A DNA stretch of 6,714 nt from Spirochaetales bacterium (GTDB lineage: Bacteria > Spirochaetota > Spirochaetia > DTKZ01), in NCBI GenBank assembly GCA_017998025.1, contig JAGODW010000081.1, forward strand, positions 1 through 6,714, read 5' to 3'. Position numbers and translations under genes: made by a program. Numbering within the stretch: the first letter of the stretch is position 1; each line of letters begins with the position of its first letter. Below, in pieces: positions 1 to 5,515 of the stretch. The notes under the pieces are model-generated. The model saw only the letters and a list, made by a program, of their open reading frames with translations. It was not told the DNA's origin and made no database searches.

Positions 1-395
1 GTATCTGCCTGTTGAAGCAGGTTCTTATACAGCGAACGTACAGATGCTTCCGTTTCTGAAGCGACAGGATACGGCTCTTCCACCAGCTCAGTCGTTGTCC
101 CTTTTTCTCTATTCAACAGGGTGGTACAGAATCGAATTTCTGACCCCGAGTCCGATGCAGCGATCTGGACTCCATCCTTTCCCGCAAGAGAGAGGAATAG
201 ATCCCGGAACGCTCCGCCGGCATGGGTCAGTTGTACCGCAGACACTCCCAGTTGCCCCAGCACCCGGCTAAGGTTTACCCCTTTCCCTGAAGCATCCAGG
301 TAGTATTCCCCGCTCCGGTTTACCTCCCCTTCCCTGAGGTGTTTAAAAACAAGAGTTTTCTGCAGAGTAGGGTTTAAACAGACTACCAGAACCAT
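1..395 (-). CDS. PfkB-family sugar kinase (1-phosphofructokinase-like), N-terminal 131 codons, truncated by window edge
   Basis: The reverse strand is open without stops from the ATG at 395 to the left edge. Read from that ATG, it begins MVLVVCLNPTLQKTL and continues with GEVNR (residues 23-27), DASGKGVNLSRVLGQLG (34-50) and HAGG (58-61). An arginine-led strand (RFCTTLLN) and a TTTELVEEP stretch follow further on. This order (NPxLxxT, GEVNR, GGKGxN-type motif, then TR.N...TE) is the N-terminal half of the FruK/LacC group of PfkB kinases, which phosphorylate fructose 1-phosphate or tagatose 6-phosphate with ATP in the cytoplasm. The usual AGGKG is SGKG here. The catalytic GxGD motif would lie beyond the window. 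Two ATGs are possible (398 and 395). A GGAGGGG Shine-Dalgarno (399-405) has better spacing for 395 (5 nt after GGAGG, against 2). The start overlaps the transporter's stop (TGATG), so the gene is probably translationally coupled as the last visible member of the dehydrogenase-transporter-kinase unit. The exact sugar substrate is not determinable. Confidence 0.85.
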   Translation of the reverse strand, partial: MVLVVCLNPTLQKTLVFKHLREGEVNRSGEYYLDASGKGVNLSRVLGQLGVSAVQLTHAGGAFRDLFLSLAGKDGVQIAASDSGSEIRFCTTLLNREKGTTTELVEEPYPVASETEASVRSLYKNLLQQAD

Positions 396-1237
396 CATCC
401 CCTCCGGGCTCTATGGGCTGATACCAGAGAAGAAAATAATACAGCGAGAATGATAAGGGCTCCCCCCATAAGGGCATTTGTACTGGGTTTCTCATTCAAA
501 AATAAAAATACCCAGAGGGGATTCAAAATCGGCTCGAGCGTGGTTATCAGCATCGTCTGAATCGCAGGTACATTCTTAATTCCTCGAGCAAAAAGAACAG
601 AAGAAATCCCGATCTGGAATACTCCTAACACCACCAGAGCTGTCCATCCTTCCAGCGAAAGAGAAGGAGGGACACGGACGATCCAGGGGAGAGAAAATAA
701 AAAGACCAGCGCATGGGAGAGCAGAATCGATTCTACCGGAGATCCTTCTTTCTGCATCCGCATAAAGATCGTATAAAAGGCAAAGGTAAACCCGCTGATC
801 ACAGCCAGAATATTCCCCACGGCATTCCCCGGAGCTACCTTTTCACGGAAGAAAAGGACCATACCCCCCAGGATCAGGAGAAGGCCTATCCACTGTTCCC
901 AGTTGGGCTTTTCTTTCAGGAGTATCCAGGCAAACACCGCTACATAGAGGGGTGCTCCGTACTGCAACAGAATCGCATTGGCCGACGTCGTCAGTTTATT
1001 GGCATAGACAAAAAGAATCATGGTGCTGGCATTGCAAAGGGCAGCAAGGAGTTGGGGAACCGAAAAAGTAATTTTGGGTTTTCGGACGAAAAGGAGAATG
1101 GTAAGTCCTCCCAGAAGGCTCCTCAAACCTGCGATACCTATCGGGGTCCAGTCCACCATCTTTATAAAGAGCCCTCCGATGCTCCAGAGGATTGCACAGA
1201 GGACCAGGGAAAGAATAGAGGAAACAGCGGGGCTCAT
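395..1237 (-). CDS. EamA-family (drug/metabolite superfamily) 10-TM transporter
   Basis: This 280-residue, very hydrophobic protein has about ten membrane segments arranged as two EamA repeats (roughly residues 5-130 and 142-270). The first repeat opens with the typical LWSIGGLFIK (18-27). Both repeats end in the family's long amphipathic pattern: LLKEKPNWEQWIG (106-118) and LEPILNPLWVFLFLNEKP (234-251), each followed by a final helix rich in G, L and I. Length and layout match ordinary DMT exporters of the inner membrane, which move small metabolites or amino acids. Substrate cannot be read from sequence. The ATG overlaps the stop of the upstream dehydrogenase by ATGA. No good Shine-Dalgarno precedes it, so translation probably depends on coupling. 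Its own TGA overlaps the start of the downstream kinase. The C-terminus ends in a positively charged tail (HRARRG), consistent with a cytoplasmic end. Confidence 0.9.
   Translation of the reverse strand: MSPAVSSILSLVLCAILWSIGGLFIKMVDWTPIGIAGLRSLLGGLTILLFVRKPKITFSVPQLLAALCNASTMILFVYANKLTTSANAILLQYGAPLYVAVFAWILLKEKPNWEQWIGLLLILGGMVLFFREKVAPGNAVGNILAVISGFTFAFYTIFMRMQKEGSPVESILLSHALVFLFSLPWIVRVPPSLSLEGWTALVVLGVFQIGISSVLFARGIKNVPAIQTMLITTLEPILNPLWVFLFLNEKPSTNALMGGALIILAVLFSSLVSAHRARRG
399..405 (-). promoter_or_regulatory. Shine-Dalgarno site of the PfkB-family kinase
   Basis: The minus strand reads GGAGGGG directly before ATGATG. Measured from GGAGG, the gap is 2 nt to the ATG at 398 and 5 nt to the ATG at 395, which favours the second ATG. 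The site lies inside the last codons of the upstream transporter gene, as expected for translational coupling. It is the only strong Shine-Dalgarno sequence at any gene start in this window. Confidence 0.7.
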
Positions 1238-2424
1238 ACGTACCGGTCCAGGAGTATCGCTTCGACGTCTTCCACCGTTAGCGGAATGGGATGATTCTTG
1301 GCCTCAGTCCGGGAAGCAATTTCCTTAAGGTCTTCCCTTGTAAGCCCCAGTTCTTTCAATGTAGGAAGCTTCGTCTCTGTTATAAATCGTTCCAATGTTT
1401 TTACCAGGAGTGCTACATTCCCATTGTCGCTATCTGCATCCTTCCCGCTCAGGGCTTTCCCTGCACGAGCGTACCGTTTCAAAGCAGAATCTTCCGAAGG
1501 ATCATCGATCTTTATAAGCCGGGCTACGGTAAACTTTGTTGCGGAAAGAACCAGGGTACTGCAGACAATCCCATGTGAAACGGGAAACATCCCTCCAAAG
1601 GGAGCTGCGATTCCATGAACAACACCCAGCCCTGCCTGGGCCAAACAAATCCCTGAAATATAGGCAGCATACGACATTCGTTCTCGAGCTTCTAGATCGT
1701 TTCCGTTCCGGAATGCGGGAAGAAAACCTTTCCCTGCTGCCTCCAGCGCACCCAGGGCAAGAGAATCGGTGAACGGATTTGCCTTTGTACACGTATACGC
1801 TTCGAGTAGCTGCGTAATCGCATCCAGTCCGGAAGCGGCCGTTACCAGGGGAGGACAGGTCGCTGTGAGTTCCGGATCCAGCAGCGCAACATCCGGTACA
1901 TAGTTGTCATGCCGGAAAGACTTCTTAAATCCGTTGGGCCCTATCCGGCTGATTACTGCATTTTTCGTGGCTTCGGTCCCGGTTCCCGCTGTTGTCGGTA
2001 CGGCAAAAAAAGGGAGCCGGGTTCCCGTAGGTTTCCGGGTGCCTACCCCTTCCAGGTAATCCTGCACCGATCCCTCCACCGTCATCATCGCGGCCACCGC
2101 TTTTCCTGTATCCAGAACGCTCCCTCCTCCCACAGCCAGGACTCCCTCTATCGGCAAATCAGCATTTTCCTTTTTCAAGGAAGATACAATTCCATCCACT
2201 CCCTCGGGAGATGGTTCCCCGGACACGGAGAATTCCCTCCATCCGATTCCCATTGATTGAAGCCCTTCACAGACCCTCCCATAGGTCTCATTTCGTTTAA
2301 AAGAACTCCCCAGGATCAGCGCCAGCGAGTGAATCGAGCGGGACGCGATAAGCCCGGGAAGGGTTTGTATTTTCCCTTTTCCAAAATGTAGTTCTGGTAT
2401 GCGCGTGATTGTAAAAGGCTTCAT
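1234..2424 (-). CDS. Iron-containing-type alcohol dehydrogenase (group III ADH family), metal-site variant
   Basis: The 396-residue product has the full length and layout of the Fe-ADH family. An N-terminal Rossmann-like half carries F-G-K-G (14-17) and the NAD(P)-binding GGGSVLDTGK (99-108). The inner motif PTTAGTGTEAT (143-153) is followed by the all-helical metal-binding half. Metal-ligand positions visible are D201 (GLDAITQ), H270 (VVHG) and H284 (SHG). The second ligand, normally the H of DALTHAIE, is Q205 here (codon CAG), as I recall for some family subgroups with DALTQLIE. The enzyme would interconvert an alcohol and an aldehyde or ketone with NAD(P)H in the cytoplasm; the substrate is unknown. 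I chose the ATG at 2424 because MKPFTITRIPELHFGKG is a family-like N-terminus; the ATG at 2481 would add 19 unrelated residues. This is the first gene of the leftward operon. Its TGA overlaps the transporter start (ATGA). Confidence 0.92.
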   Translation of the reverse strand: MKPFTITRIPELHFGKGKIQTLPGLIASRSIHSLALILGSSFKRNETYGRVCEGLQSMGIGWREFSVSGEPSPEGVDGIVSSLKKENADLPIEGVLAVGGGSVLDTGKAVAAMMTVEGSVQDYLEGVGTRKPTGTRLPFFAVPTTAGTGTEATKNAVISRIGPNGFKKSFRHDNYVPDVALLDPELTATCPPLVTAASGLDAITQLLEAYTCTKANPFTDSLALGALEAAGKGFLPAFRNGNDLEARERMSYAAYISGICLAQAGLGVVHGIAAPFGGMFPVSHGIVCSTLVLSATKFTVARLIKIDDPSEDSALKRYARAGKALSGKDADSDNGNVALLVKTLERFITETKLPTLKELGLTREDLKEIASRTEAKNHPIPLTVEDVEAILLDRYV

Positions 2425-2431
2425 GAGCCTC

Positions 2432-2460
2432 AGTGTAGCGAAAAAAACGTCCCGGGTAAA
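2432..2460 (-). promoter_or_regulatory. Predicted sigma-70-type promoter of the dehydrogenase operon, possibly leaderless
   Basis: On the minus strand, TTTACC (2460-2455) and TACACT (2437-2432) are separated by 17 nt; each matches four of six consensus positions. The -10 ends 7 nt before the ATG at 2424, which places the likely transcription start at or within a base of the start codon. A GAGG three nt from the ATG would then hardly be part of the transcript. The prediction is from pattern only. Confidence 0.4.
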
Positions 2461-2504
2461 GCACAGCCGCGCAGAGAACATTCAGGGGGTATTACTAGAA
2501 ACAG

Positions 2505-2533
2505 TTGCATCCTCCTACTGTTGGGTTTACACT
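2505..2533 (+). promoter_or_regulatory. Predicted promoter of the deaminase fusion gene, possibly leaderless
   Basis: TTGCAT (2505-2510) and TACACT (2528-2533) are separated by 17 nt. The -35 matches only three of six consensus bases and the -10 four of six. The -10 is identical to that of the divergent dehydrogenase promoter, and it too ends exactly 7 nt before its ATG (2541). No Shine-Dalgarno precedes that ATG, so a leaderless mRNA is the simplest reading. Confidence 0.35.
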
Positions 2534-2540
2534 GCCATCC

Positions 2541-4082
2541 ATGAAGAGGTTCAAAATCGTAGTACTGGATGATACGCCGCCGGGTGAACAGGGTTTTTAC
2601 GATTGCTCTGTATCGCTCCAGACCAATACGCTCGAACAGGGGTTTCAGGACCCCCATCCCCTTTTATTCATCCTTGATGAAAATCTCAACAAGGGCGAGG
2701 CATCCGCTTCTCCCGGGTCGCTGGGAAAAGCCCTCAAAACACAGGTCGATTCCTTTCCCGGAACCGTGTACCTGGTTTCCCGATCCTCCCACCCATCCGC
2801 AATTAGCCGTGCAGAAGAATTCCTTTTTAACGAGCTGGGATCATTCCCCTATAAAATCATACTCGAGAATGCCGCCAATTCGGTTGATTCCCAGCCCTCA
2901 GAAACCTTCCCCTCTGTACCGGAACAGGCCCTTGAAACCTTGCTCGGTCTAGAAAAAAACCACTTTCACCATTTCCGTTTTCCGGATCCAGAACGTATTC
3001 AACTCTTTGTCCAGATGGTTTCCTTTCTTTCCCGGTTGGGAAAGCGATTTTTATTTCGCTGTGATACGCCGATTCTCAGGATATTTCAGGAGGAGATCTT
3101 CCGTGCTTCCGGGCTCTCCTCTTCTGAAGTTTCTCAGAATCCCCTGGCGCAATTCGCCAGGGCAGAGAACCGGGGATTGATCCTCTATGATACTTCCGTT
3201 TCTAAAGAAGGCCGCCAGCTTGAACAACTGATGCAAGAATCCGATGTGGCTCAAATACCCGCGCAGAAGGGAGAAGAACGATGGGATCAAATCCAAAAAG
3301 CCTTTAAAGAAGGAAAGACGGTTCTTTTCTTGAAAGAAGGCCCGTTCTCTTTTTTTCAGTTCCTGCGGACAAATCCGCCTCCTGAAATGGGTTTTCTTCT
3401 TTTCTGGGGAGAAACGTGGAACGAGACTTCTTTATGCCAATTCTTATCTTTACCCGGCTATAAGATCCTTGGTATAGCCGGGAATAACTCTTACGTTCTT
3501 CAAGCGTTTCCAGGTCATTCTCTTTCTTCCCTCCCTCTTGTAGTGGTGAAAGACCTATCGGAAAGCACGTGCCTCCACGTGTTCCGGAGACTTTCGGTTA
3601 AAAAACGGATCCGGCCTAGCTGGGATGACTACTTTTTAGGGATAGCCGCAGCTGCTGCAGAACGAGCTACCTGCGATAGGGGACGGAGTGGTTGTGTGAT
3701 CGTGCGGGACAAAACGATCCTGGTAACCGGCTATGTCGGGTCCCCTACCGGGCTGCCCCACTGTGATGAAGTTGGGCATCAGCTGAGAAAAGTGATTCAC
3801 GAGGATGGACATGTCTCCCAGCACTGCGTGCGGACCGTTCATGCAGAACAGAACGCCATCTGCCAGGCAGCGAAGTACGGCATTTCCCTCAACGGCGGAA
3901 CCCTCTACTGCCGTATGACCCCCTGCTGGACCTGTGCCATGCTGATTATCAACTGCGGTATTAAGCGGGTGGTTTGCGAGTACCGATACCATGCCGGTAC
4001 AGAATCGGAAGAACTATTTCGTAAAGCTGGGATCGAACTTGAATTTAAGCACTCTGAGGTGCTTTCTTATTCAAATCAATAA
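2541..4082 (+). CDS. C-terminal dCMP deaminase fused to a ~355-residue N-terminal region of unknown function
   Basis: This is a 513-residue protein. Residues ~357-485 form a complete zinc-dependent dCMP deaminase (ComEB/CDA fold). It opens with RPSWDDYF (358-365), followed by GYVGSPTG and HCDE. The active site is HAEQNAI (H434 zinc ligand, E436 proton shuttle) with PCWTC (461-465; C462 and C465 zinc ligands). The reaction is dCMP to dUMP, which feeds dTMP synthesis. Stand-alone family members are only about 150-190 residues. Residues 1-350 match no domain I can name. The first ~110 look receiver-like (DD 10-11, ILDENL with D46, S80, K105), and 150-240 faintly follow an NtrC-type ATPase without its P-loop. 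There is no Walker A. The frame is continuous across the junction. I chose the ATG at 2541 (MKRFKIVVLDD); a TTG at 2505 would add 12 residues but overlaps the predicted promoter. The gene stands alone on its strand, divergent from the dehydrogenase operon. Confidence 0.85.
   Translation: MKRFKIVVLDDTPPGEQGFYDCSVSLQTNTLEQGFQDPHPLLFILDENLNKGEASASPGSLGKALKTQVDSFPGTVYLVSRSSHPSAISRAEEFLFNELGSFPYKIILENAANSVDSQPSETFPSVPEQALETLLGLEKNHFHHFRFPDPERIQLFVQMVSFLSRLGKRFLFRCDTPILRIFQEEIFRASGLSSSEVSQNPLAQFARAENRGLILYDTSVSKEGRQLEQLMQESDVAQIPAQKGEERWDQIQKAFKEGKTVLFLKEGPFSFFQFLRTNPPPEMGFLLFWGETWNETSLCQFLSLPGYKILGIAGNNSYVLQAFPGHSLSSLPLVVVKDLSESTCLHVFRRLSVKKRIRPSWDDYFLGIAAAAAERATCDRGRSGCVIVRDKTILVTGYVGSPTGLPHCDEVGHQLRKVIHEDGHVSQHCVRTVHAEQNAICQAAKYGISLNGGTLYCRMTPCWTCAMLIINCGIKRVVCEYRYHAGTESEELFRKAGIELEFKHSEVLSYSNQ
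3453..3482 (+). repeat. Perfect 10-bp inverted repeat inside the deaminase fusion gene
   Basis: CCCGGCTATA (3453-3462) is the exact reverse complement of TATAGCCGGG (3473-3482), with a 10-nt loop. It lies in codons for residues 305-314, in the unassigned N-terminal region. No T-run follows, so it is not a classical terminator. Confidence 0.6.
3559..3586 (+). repeat. Bulged hairpin (tandem CACGTG) at the domain junction of the deaminase fusion gene
   Basis: CGGAA (3559-3563) and CACGTG (3566-3571) can pair with CACGTG (3576-3581) and TTCCG (3582-3586). The result is an 11-bp stem with a 2-nt AG bulge and a CCTC loop. It covers codons ~340-349, just ahead of the deaminase domain. CACGTG is also self-palindromic, so two adjacent palindromes are an alternative description. 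Confidence 0.5.
4047..4071 (+). terminator. Weak terminator-like hairpin inside the last codons of the deaminase fusion gene
   Basis: AAGCAC (4047-4052) pairs with GTGCTT (4059-4064), plus a T-G wobble, giving a 7-bp stem and 4-nt loop. The T-rich stretch TCTTATT (4065-4071) follows. The stem is short and the T-tract is interrupted, so termination would be inefficient. It precedes the stop codon by about ten bases. Confidence 0.3.
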
Positions 4083-4108
4083 TTAGATCTCACTCGAATC
4101 ATTATTGA
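4076..4108. repeat. Dyad spanning both convergent stop codons, possible bidirectional terminator
   Basis: TCAATAAT (4076-4083) and ATTATTGA (4101-4108) are perfect inverted repeats around a 17-nt spacer. Each arm contains one gene's TAA stop: the deaminase fusion at 4080-4082 and the HD-GYP gene at 4102-4104 on the other strand. The stem is A/T-rich and would be weak. On the minus strand the approach to it is rich in T (TTTTTTGCAAT), and the inner GAT/ATC could extend it slightly. The arrangement suits convergent genes with only 19 bp between stops. Confidence 0.35.
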
Positions 4109-4401
4109 ATTGCAAAAAATTCTGAAAAGTGGTTCTTAAAGATTTCTACGAGTTGCGGATCAAACTCATTCCCTTTTTGACTTACAATATAGCGAAGAGC
4201 CTCTTCCGGGCTCCAGGGCGCTTTATAGGAACGTTCAGAAATAAGAGCATCATAGACATCTATTAAGGCAATAATCCGTCCACTAAGGGGAATACTATCT
4301 TCAGATAGCCCTTGCGGGTATCCCTGGCCATTCCATCGTTCATGATGCGTTAAAGCAATGATTGCCCCTTCCGAAAGATAGGTGCTTTGTGTATCCTTCA
4401 A
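4102..4401 (-). pseudogene. Distal half of HD-GYP domain, separated from the sensor gene by one in-frame TGA
   Basis: This stretch is in the same frame as the sensor ORF ending at 4411 and continues it directly: after the TGA come Y-E-L-L-K-D-T-Q-S. It contains the second half of the HD-GYP phosphodiesterase domain: HHERWNGQGYP (residues 378-388 of the joined protein), GLSEDSIPL, IDVYDAL (406-412), the RSYK element and GNEFDPQLV. These are the family's metal-binding HH, the GYP motif and the C-terminal helices. The D of HHExxDGxGYP is N, a substitution that to my knowledge is seen in other family members. The only in-frame start is a TTG at 4401 with no Shine-Dalgarno, and a free-standing 99-residue half-domain would lack the HD residues. 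I therefore read it as part of a broken gene, not an independent one. It ends at a TAA 19 bp from the convergent neighbour. Confidence 0.85.
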
Positions 4402-4410
4402 AAGTTCATA

Positions 4411-4413
4411 TCA
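4411..4413 (-). other. In-frame TGA replacing a conserved glycine codon of the HD-GYP domain
   Basis: The minus strand reads CAT ACG ATC TGG TGA TAT GAA CTT. Family members have glycine at this point (HTxxG), so a single GGA-to-TGA change explains the break and no frameshift is needed. UGA as glycine is unlikely because two genes in this window use TGA as their stop in coupled overlaps. Confidence 0.85.
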
Positions 4414-5478
4414 CCAGATCGTATGTTTTTTTATCACTTCAAATTCCTCGTTTGTCAGTTTTCCCGGTTTTAATAAAATTGTATCCGGTACGGCTATTTT
4501 CCCAATATCATGAAGAGGAGCAGATTTTTGCAAGACGAGCTGGTACTGTTCATCTTTTCCTAACAATTGAGCGAAAAGAGAAGCATAAGAACCGATCCTT
4601 CTTTGATGAGCCCCTGTTTTTTCATCCCGATAATCAGAAACCCGCCCTAAAATATAGAGAGTTTCATACTCTCTCTGGGTTACAGCCTCTCTCGCTTGTC
4701 TTTCTGCTCTATTAAGTTGTTCCAGCTGAATCCGATCCGTTTGGATCGTTTCGATCATAAAATTAAATCGTTCTGCAAGTACCCCAATTTCATCCTTATA
4801 CTCAACCTTCGCTCTAAAGCTTAAGTCCCCTGTAGTGCGTATTTGTTCAATGGTACGGGTAAGGCGCTCTAGAGGCCCTACAATATGCCGCACCAATAGG
4901 GTTACCAGGATTATTACAATAATCACGGTAGTCACTAAAAGACCTATATGGGCAATCTGTATCCTTTTTACTTCTGAAAAAAAACTTTCCTCCAGTTCGG
5001 TGATGGCAATTGTCCACCTAAAGGGCTCGAATGGAAAGGCAACTCCCACTCTTTTTTCCCCATACAAATCTCCGGTAAACCAACCGGTTTTAGGCACATG
5101 GACAGGAGGAATAGGTTCGTGCTGAAAAGAGGTACCGGTACGATCTTTCAGCCCTATCCGAAAAATCAGATTTCCCTCTGTAGTAAATACCAGAACCTGT
5201 TCTGTTTCGCTCCGTATCAGGGAATACGCATATGAATAAAAAGAACTCTTTGCAGCATTTTGATACTGTTCTTGATGGGAGAGTTTAAGCTTCTCCAGCA
5301 CATTCCATTCACTGTTTAGATAATCTCTCAACTGTTCGGCTTTGTAGGCAAGATGACGGTTTGCTGCCCTAATTAAAGACAACCGTGACCAAAGCGAAGA
5401 AAAAAACCCGCTTAACAGGATAGATAGAACTACTAAAGGCAGAATAGTAAAATATAGTTTATTCCTGATATTAAGCAC
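4411..5478 (-). CDS. Membrane sensor with HAMP and HD-GYP domain (putative cyclic-di-GMP phosphodiesterase), cut short by in-frame TGA
   Basis: The 355-residue open frame encodes TM1 (about 9-30), an extracytoplasmic region (~31-173) that looks Cache/PAS-like (LVFTTEGNLIFRIG; GWFTGDLYGEKRVGVAFPF), TM2 (~176-199) and a HAMP domain (RHIVGPLERL to FNFMIETI, ~197-245). A helical linker and the first half of an HD-GYP domain follow: TGAHQRRIGSYA (288-299, H291), HDIGKIAVPD (323-332, H323/D324), LLKPGKLTNEEFE and KKHTIW (350-355). A TGA then stands where the family has the G of HTxxG. HD-GYP enzymes hydrolyse cyclic di-GMP; as read, the product lacks HHE and GYP and should be inactive. The joined protein would be 458 codons. 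The start is GTG at 5478: no in-frame ATG exists before the upstream stop, and there is no Shine-Dalgarno. A -10-like TATACA ends 7 nt before it. It is divergent from the coiled-coil gene. Confidence 0.88.
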   Translation of the reverse strand: MLNIRNKLYFTILPLVVLSILLSGFFSSLWSRLSLIRAANRHLAYKAEQLRDYLNSEWNVLEKLKLSHQEQYQNAAKSSFYSYAYSLIRSETEQVLVFTTEGNLIFRIGLKDRTGTSFQHEPIPPVHVPKTGWFTGDLYGEKRVGVAFPFEPFRWTIAITELEESFFSEVKRIQIAHIGLLVTTVIIVIILVTLLVRHIVGPLERLTRTIEQIRTTGDLSFRAKVEYKDEIGVLAERFNFMIETIQTDRIQLEQLNRAERQAREAVTQREYETLYILGRVSDYRDEKTGAHQRRIGSYASLFAQLLGKDEQYQLVLQKSAPLHDIGKIAVPDTILLKPGKLTNEEFEVIKKHTIW

Positions 5479-5485
5479 AATTCTA

Positions 5486-5494
5486 TGTATAGCA
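5486..5494 (-). promoter_or_regulatory. Extended -10 promoter for the HD-GYP sensor gene
   Basis: The minus strand reads TG-C-TATACA, an extended -10 matching four of six hexamer bases. It ends 7 nt before the GTG start at 5478, so the transcript would start at or next to the start codon. No convincing -35 is visible, as is common for extended -10 promoters. It forms one half of the dyad at 5489-5515. Confidence 0.35.
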
Positions 5495-5515
5495 AAATAT
5501 TCTGTTTTATGCTAT
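5489..5515. repeat. Imperfect dyad in the divergent promoter region
   Basis: ATAGCA (5489-5494) and TGCTAT (5510-5515) are perfect inverted arms centred on 5502; inner positions pair only partly. The arms supply the TGnTAT core of the two outward-facing extended -10 elements, so the dyad may simply reflect two back-to-back promoters. A dimeric regulator site is the alternative. Confidence 0.35.

Noticed and set aside
44..303. Plus-strand open frames at the left edge
   Set aside because: They lie antisense to the clearly recognisable PfkB kinase N-terminus and have low-quality, proline- and arginine-rich composition.
713..1294. 193-codon plus-strand open frame opposite the transporter
   Set aside because: It is antisense to a well-supported EamA transporter. 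Its product is highly charged with no domain, typical of a shadow frame.
2425..2481. Upstream ATG at 2481 as the start of the alcohol dehydrogenase
   Set aside because: It would add 19 residues (MFSARLCFTRDVFFATLRL) unlike any Fe-ADH N-terminus, has no Shine-Dalgarno, and would lie upstream of the predicted -35/-10 pair.
2505..2540. TTG at 2505 as the start of the deaminase fusion
   Set aside because: It is a rare start codon with the nearest G-rich stretch 15 nt away. It coincides with the predicted -35, and the ATG at 2541 begins a natural beta-strand start (MKRFKIVVLDD).
3543..3548. Internal GTG starts giving a stand-alone dCMP deaminase
   Set aside because: There is no Shine-Dalgarno upstream and no promoter pattern; the two GTGs fall in a hydrophobic strand (LPLVVVKD) of the continuous frame.
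4102..4401. An independent small gene for the distal HD-GYP half
   Set aside because: It starts only at a TTG without a ribosome site, is in frame with the preceding ORF, and begins in the middle of a conserved domain.
4411..4413. Selenocysteine or UGA-as-glycine decoding
   Set aside because: The family has glycine here, not cysteine or selenocysteine, and no SECIS-like hairpin is evident directly downstream. TGA serves as the true stop for the dehydrogenase and transporter genes, so genome-wide UGA-Gly is improbable.
4733..4748. Hairpin CGATCC-GTTT-GGATCG in the HD-GYP sensor gene
   Set aside because: A six-bp stem inside coding sequence with no T-run and no positional meaning; expected by chance in a window of this length.
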